DNA of 8,597 nt, taken from an uncultured Prevotellaceae bacterium. GTDB lineage: Bacteria > Bacteroidota > Bacteroidia > Bacteroidales > Bacteroidaceae. The notes under the pieces are model-generated. The model made no database searches and was not told where the DNA came from. It saw only the letters and a program-made list of their open reading frames with translations. How positions within the stretch are numbered: the first letter of the stretch is position 1; each line of letters starts with the position of its first letter. The stretch is from positions 1 through 8,597 of the forward strand of contig CAMJLI010000079.1 of assembly GCA_946406585.1 (NCBI GenBank), written 5' to 3'. The position numbers were made by a program, and so were the translations under genes. This document shows positions 1 through 6,707 of this stretch, piece by piece.

Positions 1-125
1 TTCAACTCATTGTTGGCAATGACGGTATTGGAATTGTCGTAGTGTTCGTCATCCTTCAGTTCCGAGCAGGAAGCCACTGAGAACATAGCCAGCAGCATGA
101 CGAAAGATTTGATTATGGTCTTCAT
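1..125 (-). CDS. N-terminus of a further lipoprotein, cut by the left window edge
   Basis: An ATG at 125 opens a frame that runs off the left edge after 41 codons. It encodes a lipoprotein signal peptide, MKTIIKSFVMLLAMFSVASC, with lipobox VASC and Cys20. The mature protein begins SELKDDEHYDNSNTVIANNEL. The KDDE run after the Cys resembles the acidic surface-export signal of Bacteroidota lipoproteins. The gene starts 17 nt after the stop of the FAS1 lipoprotein gene, so it is probably the next gene of the same operon. Only weak purine-rich sequence (GAACGAGACAA) precedes the start. The family cannot be established from 41 residues. By context and by the general look of the mature N-terminus, another FAS1-domain lipoprotein is my best guess, but that is inference. 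Confidence 0.8.
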   Translation of the reverse strand, partial: MKTIIKSFVMLLAMFSVASCSELKDDEHYDNSNTVIANNEL

Positions 126-142
126 TTGTCTCGTTCTTGGGG

Positions 143-1858
143 TTATTCAATGGGGATGAACTTAATGTAGTCGAACTGCAAGCTGAAGTTGCTGTTGGTG
201 CTTGCCGATGGGTCGAGCACCACGAAGCTGAACTTGTGGGCAGCCGTTTCAGGGAATTCCACTTCCTCATATATCGTACTGGTGTAGACACCAGGCAGCG
301 GACTTGGCACCTTGGTGTAGGGTGCGGTGAATATGGTGTAGTCCTCGTTGTCGTCGAACGACATCTTGAGCATTCCTCCATTGCCATCAGAAAGTTGCCT
401 CATGAAGTTGTTGCCAGTCATGTAGACGATGGTAAGCTCCACCCTGTACTTTCCTCTCACGATGGTGGGCGTCCTCATGCTCACCTTGCCCATATAGCCC
501 AGGTTGAACACTATCCTGTCGTGGTTGTTGGCATCCTTGAGGTTGTTTCGGCAAGTCACATAGTCGATGTCGCTATAGCTGCGGTTCTTCGACCCTGCCT
601 CACCCATCTCATACTCGAAACAAGGAGCCGTAGCCACCCTGAACCGCTGCTCGGAAGCAGTGGGTTCTGCGGGCTGGTAGAACTCGGCATCCACGAGGTT
701 CTTGATTTCGGTGTAGTCGGCAAAGTCCCAGAGCACCGTTGTCTGCTCTGGCTCCCATACGGGCATCCAGCCATCCAGCTCGTGTATGTATCCATTCTTG
801 CACAGCACGTTGGATGCCGCCGGCACGAACCTCGCCTTCACTCCCATGGCGTTGATCACATACCTGTCGGCCTCGTTGGCAGCCAGGCTGTCGTATGTCA
901 CGGTGAACACCTGGTTGGTGGCAGAGGAGCTCCAGATGCGTGTGGCATCCGACCCCACCATGGCACCCAGTTCGCCGGTGGTGTATTGGTTTGCCAGGAT
1001 GTGATACCCCACATATTTGCGAAGCAGCGAATCCTCGCTCAGTCCGTCGTTGTCTTCACTTTTCAGTTTTGCCTTCAACTGGTCGAAAGAGCCTATGCCG
1101 TCCTTGGCAAAAGTGGCGTCGGAGACATTGAGCAGCGTATAGTAATAATGCGTCACCACCTTCTGGCGGTCGGCATTGATGGTGGTGTCCATCACCACGC
1201 TGAGCTTGTCGGCCCAGCCGGTGGCACGCAGAGCCTCGCCCATGATGTTGGAAGCGCCCTGCCCCACCCTGTCGTAGACAGTTTCCACAAGAGGCGTCAT
1301 GGCAGTGTGCAACACGTAAACGATGCCATTGCTGGCACTGACCTGCTCGGTGGAAGCCATGCCCTCGCCATTCAATATGGCAGCACCGGCATGAAGGGTG
1401 TCGATGACGACGCTGATGACATCACCATTGAGGTTCTGCACCTGCTTTTTCTGCACGAAAGCATCATGCTGTATGGAGTCCTTCAGGGTGTGGTAGAGCA
1501 CGAACTGCCTGGCATACTCTTTGGAAAGCTGTTCCAGGCTGTCCACGCCACGGCGTTTATAAAACTCCTTCAACGCATTGTCATCAGGCACGAAAGCGGT
1601 GAAGCTGACGCCCGCCGACGACTGGTTGAGAGCGTTGTACATGTTGGAGTAACGCAGGAGTTTGACATATTCAGCAAAACCCTCGCTTTGTTCTTGTTCG
1701 AGCATCGAGGAGATGGGGCTGAGCAACGAGGTGACAAAAGTCTGGTCTTCAGCCGGGTCATTGTCTATGTCGAACACATCCTTGTCGCATGAGGCAAGCA
1801 TCAATGCTGCCGCCATCACGGGCAATAGGCTATTATGAAAATGCTTTACAAAATTCAT
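143..1858 (-). CDS. FAS1-domain surface lipoprotein with C-terminal beta-rich module
   Basis: A 571-aa lipoprotein. Its leader ends in lipobox LASC with Cys24, followed by the acidic stretch DKDVFDIDNDPAED, which suggests export to the cell surface. FAS1-like domain A spans about 55-190, with FTAFVPDDNAL (86-96), YARQFVLYHTL (115-125) and closing NGIVYVLHTAMTPL (177-190). Domain B spans about 200-367, with YYYTLLNVSDATF (238-250), LLRKYVGYHIL (278-288) and closing KNGYIHELDGWMPV (354-367). Residues 368-571 are not FAS1. They are rich in predicted strands, begin TTVLWDFADY (373-382) and end LQFDYIKFIPIE (560-571), an ending often seen in galactose-binding-like beta-sandwich modules; that fold is an inference. 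The start is supported by a strong AGGAGGA 5 nt upstream and by the leader. It lies 16 nt after the SusD gene, which suggests an accessory surface subunit of the SusCD complex that binds ligand or mediates adhesion. No catalytic residues are recognised. Confidence 0.9.
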   Translation of the reverse strand: MNFVKHFHNSLLPVMAAALMLASCDKDVFDIDNDPAEDQTFVTSLLSPISSMLEQEQSEGFAEYVKLLRYSNMYNALNQSSAGVSFTAFVPDDNALKEFYKRRGVDSLEQLSKEYARQFVLYHTLKDSIQHDAFVQKKQVQNLNGDVISVVIDTLHAGAAILNGEGMASTEQVSASNGIVYVLHTAMTPLVETVYDRVGQGASNIMGEALRATGWADKLSVVMDTTINADRQKVVTHYYYTLLNVSDATFAKDGIGSFDQLKAKLKSEDNDGLSEDSLLRKYVGYHILANQYTTGELGAMVGSDATRIWSSSATNQVFTVTYDSLAANEADRYVINAMGVKARFVPAASNVLCKNGYIHELDGWMPVWEPEQTTVLWDFADYTEIKNLVDAEFYQPAEPTASEQRFRVATAPCFEYEMGEAGSKNRSYSDIDYVTCRNNLKDANNHDRIVFNLGYMGKVSMRTPTIVRGKYRVELTIVYMTGNNFMRQLSDGNGGMLKMSFDDNEDYTIFTAPYTKVPSPLPGVYTSTIYEEVEFPETAAHKFSFVVLDPSASTNSNFSLQFDYIKFIPIE

Positions 1859-1863
1859 TCTTG

Positions 1864-1870
1864 TCCTCCT
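1864..1870 (-). promoter_or_regulatory. Strong Shine-Dalgarno (AGGAGGA) for the FAS1 lipoprotein gene
   Basis: On the minus strand AGGAGGA lies 5 nt before the ATG at 1858 and just after the SusD stop codon. It decides the start of the FAS1 lipoprotein gene. It is much stronger than the sequences before the other three visible starts (6703, 3449, 125), none of which has a good Shine-Dalgarno match. Bacteroidota generally make little use of this motif, so it may boost expression of this gene relative to its neighbours. Confidence 0.7.
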
Positions 1871-1874
1871 TTCC

Positions 1875-3449
1875 TTACTTGGATGATGAATAATATGGGT
1901 TCTGCTCCAGCAGTTTGTTGTGCTCTATGTCGGCTTGCGGCAGCGGCATGTACCATGCGTTTTCGTCTTGCAGCACCGACTGGATCCACTGCAGGTTGGT
2001 GGTCTGGTTGCCCTCCATGACCTTGCTGATGAACTGTTTCTTGTATTTCCCATTGGCGATGCGTCCCAGCCACAGCAAGTCGTACCAGCGCTTGCCCTCA
2101 GCCATGAACTCCATCTCCTTCTGGTCGAGAATCTCCTCGATGAGCGTGAGTTCGTCGAGTTGCGAGATTTGTGCCGCAGCATCCGCCGACTGCAGGTCGA
2201 TGTCCTTGAAGTTGCCGAGACCGGCACGGTTGCGCACCTTGTTTATCAACGACACCGCCTCAGCCCAGGAGCCGGAGCCTTTCATCGTGAGGGCCAACGC
2301 CTTGTTCAGCATCACCTCCGCCACACGATAAATTATGAAATTGGCATCTTGGTGGGCACGGGCGCCACCGGTGATGTCGGGCACGTCGGTGCCATAATAC
2401 TTCCAGATATAGTATTGGCTTGACGAAGCCCATCCTATCACCTGTCCATTGTCAGGCACGTAGGTGGCCATGAGCATGCGCCCCATCCTGCCATCCTCGG
2501 TCAGTCCCCTGTCCTTGAGGGCCTGTGTCTCTTCCTTCATCTTTTCCGTTGCCCTCATGGTGGGTCTCAGAGGTGAGGTGGCATTCAAAGTGAACAGGCT
2601 GTTGAAATTGTTGGTTTGCGTCTGCGAGTAGTCCCAGTTGAGTTCGAAGATGGACTCGTTGCTGTTGCCCGGATAGAACATGGTGTACCAATCGTTGGTG
2701 TTGGTCATGAAAACGGGTCGGAAGGCATCGTTGGCATTGAGGATCATGTTGCAATACTCTATGCACTGGTCGTAGTCCTCGCTCCAGAGGCATGCGTCTG
2801 CCATGAGCGCATACAACGCCCATTTGGTGGCCCTTCCCTTGGTGGCCCATTCTTCCTCGTATGTTCCCTTGGCAGCCCCGGTAGCCAGAGCCGTCTTCAC
2901 GTCTTCCTTCACCTGTGCGATGATGGCAGACTCGGGGGACTTTGCCATGTCGAAGCTCGCCTTGTCGTTGACATAGGCTTGCAGGCCCAGTGGCACCTCC
3001 TTGAAGTTCTTTGCCAGCAACAGATAGCAGAAAGCCCTTTGGAAATACGCCTCTGCAAGGTGTGAATTGCGGATGGCGTCATAATAGGTGTCGTCGTTCA
3101 CCCCCGGAGCATACAAGATGACGGAGTTGGCCATGCCGATGACCTTGTAGACATTCGACCAGTCGCAGAGCGAATGGCTGGAAGTCATGTTGAAGTCCTG
3201 CAACTTGGCATCGCCGGTGTTGATGGTGTAGATTGACCCGCCACGCAGCTCACCCCATTTGATGAAGGTGGGCACGCACTGGCGCATATAGTAGTATCCT
3301 GAGGCAATGACAGCCTCCACATCCTCCTTCGACTTCCAATAGTCGTCGGTCACTTGCTCGTTGTTGGGCAGCACGTCGAGCCAGTCGTTGCACGACGTGG
3401 TGGAAAGCGTGGCTGCCATGACGAGAATATATAATAATGTTTTCTTCAT
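1875..3449 (-). CDS. SusD/RagB-family nutrient-binding surface lipoprotein
   Basis: Partner of the SusC-type barrel encoded 11 nt upstream; in this family it forms the lid over the barrel and binds the ligand. The protein is 524 aa, typical for SusD. A lipoprotein leader ends at Cys20 (lipobox STTSC), followed by the family hallmark NDWLDVLPNN (21-30). TPR-like helices are recognisable at 131-154 (LAEAYFQRAFCYLLLAKNFK, then EVPL) and about 205-237 (RATKWALYALMADACLWSED...). The C-terminal half has FIIYRVAEVMLNKALAL (371-387), INKVRNRAGL (402-411), LIEEILDQKEMEFMAEGKRW (436-455) and the closing MPLPQADIEHNKLLEQNPYY (501-520), all standard SusD/RagB blocks. The start is fixed by the leader; only a weak GAAGA lies upstream. 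The family is certain. The ligand is unknown, because the loops that determine it are not conserved. Confidence 0.96.
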   Translation of the reverse strand: MKKTLLYILVMAATLSTTSCNDWLDVLPNNEQVTDDYWKSKEDVEAVIASGYYYMRQCVPTFIKWGELRGGSIYTINTGDAKLQDFNMTSSHSLCDWSNVYKVIGMANSVILYAPGVNDDTYYDAIRNSHLAEAYFQRAFCYLLLAKNFKEVPLGLQAYVNDKASFDMAKSPESAIIAQVKEDVKTALATGAAKGTYEEEWATKGRATKWALYALMADACLWSEDYDQCIEYCNMILNANDAFRPVFMTNTNDWYTMFYPGNSNESIFELNWDYSQTQTNNFNSLFTLNATSPLRPTMRATEKMKEETQALKDRGLTEDGRMGRMLMATYVPDNGQVIGWASSSQYYIWKYYGTDVPDITGGARAHQDANFIIYRVAEVMLNKALALTMKGSGSWAEAVSLINKVRNRAGLGNFKDIDLQSADAAAQISQLDELTLIEEILDQKEMEFMAEGKRWYDLLWLGRIANGKYKKQFISKVMEGNQTTNLQWIQSVLQDENAWYMPLPQADIEHNKLLEQNPYYSSSK

Positions 3450-3460
3450 TGTCTTCGGGA

Positions 3461-6400
3461 TTAAAAGTCAATATTCAAACCGACAGCGAAACGTCTTGAC
3501 ACCGGTGTGGTGGCGTTGTCTCTCACCAGGCTGGTGGCAGACGGCATGGAAACCTCCGGGTCCTGTCCCTTGTACTTGGTCCAGGTGAAGAGGTCGTAGC
3601 CAGTGGCGAAGACGTTGAGTTTTGATATTCCCCATTTCTTAAGCCATTTCTTTGGGAAATTGTAGCTTAGCGAGAGTGTCTTCAGGCGGAGGAACGAAGC
3701 ATCCTCCACGAATCTGTCGCTACCCAGGTAGTTGTAACCCATTCCATAGAGGGCACGCGGGATGTCGGTCTGGTCGCCCTCGGCACGCCAGCGGTGCAGC
3801 ACGGCGGTGCTTTGGTTGTTCTTGCCATACATGTTCTCAAGCGAGATGCGCGCTCCATTGATGACCTTCTGTCCGTAGCGTCCATAGAAGAATGTGGTGA
3901 GCGTGAGGTCTTTCCATCTGATCTGGAATCCACCGCCGCCGAAGAACTTGGGGTTGGCATTTCCGAGATACACGATGTCGTTCTCGTTTATCACGCCGTC
4001 GTGGTTCACGTCCTCATACTTGGCATCGCCAGGATACGTCTGCACCGTCCCGTTCCTCATCGTGATGACATTTCCTTGCCAGTCGTACATCACCTGGCCC
4101 TGTGCGTCGCGTGCGTAAGTCTCCTCGGTGTTTTGATACACCCCGAGGTACTTGTATCCATAGAACGAACCTACCGGTGCATTCTCCACTATGCGCAAGG
4201 CATAGTTGCCGTTGCCAAAGGAGTAGTTGTCCATCACCCATGTGCTGGGCAGTTCCTTCACCTTGTTGATGTTCCGGCTTATGTTGGCATTGGCAGAAAT
4301 GGTCCAGTCCTTGTTTCTGAAGATCTGGTACTCGAACCTGATTTCCACACCCTTGTTGCTCATCTTTCCGGAGTTGATGTACTTCACCGAGCCATAGCCA
4401 GTGGTGGTAGGCAACTTGGTGTCCTTGAGCAGCATGTCGTCGGTGAGCTTGTCGTAATAGTCGAAGGTGAAAGTGAGTTTGTTGAACAGCCTCAAGTCGA
4501 TACCGAAGTCCATTTCCCTCGTGCTTTCCCACTTCAGGTTGTCGAGCTGCATCCTGTCGGGAGTGATGGCAGCCATGTTCATGTATTGTCCGAGGCTCTT
4601 GTAAGCGCCGAGGTATATGGAAGCTCCACTTGGCGATGTGCCCGACCATCCATATCCGAAACGTATCTTGCCCTCGTTGAACCATTTCTTGAAGCTGTCG
4701 CTCCAGAAATGCTCCTGCTCGATGTTCCATGACGCACCGAAGGCAGGGAACGTGCCCCATCTCTTTTCCTTACCCATTGTGGAATTGCCCTCATGGTTGA
4801 TGGTACCGCGAATGACATAACGGTTGTCGAAGGAATAGACAGCCTGTCCGATGAGCGACACCGAGCGGCGCTCGGAATTACCCGAGCCCGAGGAAGCCAC
4901 CACGCTGCCCACGATGGGGTCGCTGAGGTTGGCGGAAGCATTGCCATAAGTGCTGCTGGTGTAGCTGAAGCTCTCGCTGTCCGACGTCTTGATGAGTCCG
5001 GTGGCAATGATCTTGTGCTTTTCGGCAAATGTGCTGTTGTAGATGAGTTTGTTCTCCGTCTGCAAGGAGAAGGCGTCGGTGGATGCGTCCACGCTTCGGT
5101 TGGCATAACTGCTTGTCCACAGCACGCCGGTGGCCACCTGTGGCAGGAACTGCTTGTTCTTGGTGGTACGCATGTTGAGCGACACCCATCCCTGGTATTG
5201 CAGGTTGAACGGGAAGTCATATTGCAGAGTGATGGTCATCTTCTCATCGCGCTGCGTGGTCTTGTTGTATCCCTCCTTGACCATTGCCACAGGGTTGTAG
5301 TTGCTGTCGTACGACCCCTGGAAATCCTCATCCCGGGAGAAATAGACATCTGTGGGCAGTTTGGTCTGGTCGTCGATCCAATACGGACTCAAGTTGGGCA
5401 TTTTCTTCTGTGCCATGGAGCGCACACTGCTGAGCGCGTTGGCATCCTTGTTGGTGTTGGAGAACGAGAAGTCGGTGCGCACGCGCAGGCGGTCGCTGAA
5501 GTTATAGGTGATCTTCATGCCTGTGGAGAGGCGCTGCACTCCTGTTCCCACTGTAGTACCCTGCTCGTCGTAATAGCCGAGATTGAACTTGTAGACAGCC
5601 TTCTCTCCACCACCGGTCATCGAGAAGTTGTTGTCGGTGATGATGGCATCCTGCTTCACTGCATCCAGCCAGTCGGTGTCCACATTATATTCATCGTAGT
5701 ATCTGTAGGTTGGGTCGTAGTTGATTTCAGGGTTGTTGAAGAGCATGTTCATTTCGCTGCTTGCGTTTCCGATGCCCTTGGCATTGGCAGCATTCCAGAT
5801 GGCATCCTGCATGAGCGACACATATTGCGCCCCATTGAGAAGCGGGATGCTCTCCGGCTCACGCTTTGCAGTGAACTTGGAAGAGAATGAGAACTTTGTC
5901 TTGCCCATGGAGCCTCGCTTGGTGTTGATGAGCAGCACGCCATTGGCGCCCTTCGTTCCATAGATGGCAGTGGCGGAAGCGTCCTTGAGCACCTCGATGC
6001 TCTCGATGTTTGCCGGTGCTATGTTGAGCAGTGCTCCGAAGTCTTCCTCATTGGCTGTGGAGAAGTTGAAGTCATCGGTGATGTCAACATCCTGTGGCAC
6101 GCCGTCGATGATGATGAGCGGTTCGTTGGATGCGCTGAGCGAGCTGGTACCACGAATGCGTATGCTGCTTCGTGCGCCGGGGTCGCCGCCGAGGTTGATG
6201 TCGAGACCAGCCACCTGGCCTTGCAGTGCCTCCTCGACAGAAGTGACAGGCGAGCTCTCAACGATAGATGCCAAGTCCACCTTTTGCACTGCCGACGTCT
6301 GTTCCAGTCGGGAGATGCCCATGCCGTCGCGTCCACCCCTGTTGCCGGTGACGGTGACTTCCTGCAGCACGGCCTCGCTTTCCATTTCGAAATTGATTTC

Positions 6401-6703
6401 AGTCTGTCCCGTATAGTTCACCGTGACGGCTTTCATTCCGATATAGGTGGCCCTGACCTTCAGGTTTTTCGCATCCGAGGGCACCTGGATCATGTAATTG
6501 CCGTCGATGTCGGTCACGGCGCCCTTGATGTATCTGTTCTGGTTGTTCACGAGCACCACGTTGGCACCAATGATGGGGTCTTGGGTGCCATTGTCGAGTT
6601 TTTCAGTCACCTTTCCCGTGAGGACATGTTCCTGTGCCATCATGCCCGCTGCTGAGAGCAGCATGATGAAGATGATGTATATTTGCTTCTTCATGGCGTT
6701 CAT
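3461..6703 (-). CDS. SusC/RagA-family TonB-linked outer membrane transporter
   Basis: Outer-membrane beta-barrel that imports a SusD-captured ligand using TonB energy. With the start at 6703 it is 1080 aa, a usual SusC length. Residues 4-23 form a signal peptide (MKKQIYIIFIMLLSAAGMMA). Residues 27-108 form a carboxypeptidase-regulatory-like beta domain (GANVVL, GAVTDIDGNY). A TonB-box-like LQEVTVTG follows at 113-120. The plug (about 145-265) carries the SusC signatures IRIRGTSSLS (181-190), EPLIIIDGVP (194-203) and IESIEVLKDASATAIYG (233-249), then KGANGVLLINTKRG (251-264). The rest is barrel, ending in Phe (RRFAVGLNIDF). There is no N-terminal STN domain, so direct anti-sigma signalling is not expected. 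Start choice: 6703 is the first ATG after the upstream stop and has an AT-rich upstream; ATG 6694 (MKKQ...) is equally plausible. An ATG at 6754 would overlap the upstream gene by 50 nt and put 20 non-leader residues before the signal peptide. The substrate cannot be read from the sequence. Confidence 0.96.
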   Translation of the reverse strand: MNAMKKQIYIIFIMLLSAAGMMAQEHVLTGKVTEKLDNGTQDPIIGANVVLVNNQNRYIKGAVTDIDGNYMIQVPSDAKNLKVRATYIGMKAVTVNYTGQTEINFEMESEAVLQEVTVTGNRGGRDGMGISRLEQTSAVQKVDLASIVESSPVTSVEEALQGQVAGLDINLGGDPGARSSIRIRGTSSLSASNEPLIIIDGVPQDVDITDDFNFSTANEEDFGALLNIAPANIESIEVLKDASATAIYGTKGANGVLLINTKRGSMGKTKFSFSSKFTAKREPESIPLLNGAQYVSLMQDAIWNAANAKGIGNASSEMNMLFNNPEINYDPTYRYYDEYNVDTDWLDAVKQDAIITDNNFSMTGGGEKAVYKFNLGYYDEQGTTVGTGVQRLSTGMKITYNFSDRLRVRTDFSFSNTNKDANALSSVRSMAQKKMPNLSPYWIDDQTKLPTDVYFSRDEDFQGSYDSNYNPVAMVKEGYNKTTQRDEKMTITLQYDFPFNLQYQGWVSLNMRTTKNKQFLPQVATGVLWTSSYANRSVDASTDAFSLQTENKLIYNSTFAEKHKIIATGLIKTSDSESFSYTSSTYGNASANLSDPIVGSVVASSGSGNSERRSVSLIGQAVYSFDNRYVIRGTINHEGNSTMGKEKRWGTFPAFGASWNIEQEHFWSDSFKKWFNEGKIRFGYGWSGTSPSGASIYLGAYKSLGQYMNMAAITPDRMQLDNLKWESTREMDFGIDLRLFNKLTFTFDYYDKLTDDMLLKDTKLPTTTGYGSVKYINSGKMSNKGVEIRFEYQIFRNKDWTISANANISRNINKVKELPSTWVMDNYSFGNGNYALRIVENAPVGSFYGYKYLGVYQNTEETYARDAQGQVMYDWQGNVITMRNGTVQTYPGDAKYEDVNHDGVINENDIVYLGNANPKFFGGGGFQIRWKDLTLTTFFYGRYGQKVINGARISLENMYGKNNQSTAVLHRWRAEGDQTDIPRALYGMGYNYLGSDRFVEDASFLRLKTLSLSYNFPKKWLKKWGISKLNVFATGYDLFTWTKYKGQDPEVSMPSATSLVRDNATTPVSRRFAVGLNIDF

Positions 6704-6707
6704 ATTA
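6692..6707 (-). other. Stop/start junction between the multi-FAS1 gene and the susC-like gene
   Basis: On the minus strand the junction reads TAATATGAACGCCATG. The TAA (6707-6705) ends the multi-FAS1 gene. One nucleotide later comes the ATG at 6703, and a second in-frame ATG lies at 6694. No Shine-Dalgarno sequence precedes either ATG. The arrangement suggests translational coupling or re-initiation by terminating ribosomes. It places the multi-FAS1 gene and the SusCD pair on one transcript, with no space for a promoter between them. Confidence 0.6.

Noticed and set aside
137..1792. A 551-codon open frame on the plus strand covering almost all of the FAS1 lipoprotein gene.
   Set aside because: It is in exact register with the minus-strand gene, where an antisense stop needs a TTA, CTA or TCA codon in the real gene. 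The gene avoids these codons until TCA at Ser23, exactly where the antisense frame ends. The translated product has no domain, leader or sensible composition, so it is a codon-bias shadow.
1859..1874. Possible promoter or terminator between the SusD gene and the FAS1 lipoprotein gene (and in the other three gaps).
   Set aside because: Gaps of 1-17 nt are too short for a promoter or a hairpin terminator, and no -33/-7 type elements or inverted repeats are visible there.
3794..5890. Two long plus-strand open frames (3794-4732 and 4793-5890) opposite the susC-like gene.
   Set aside because: Same register effect as above: they are antisense to a clear TonB-dependent transporter, and their products (rich in His, Val and Gly) look like antisense translations.
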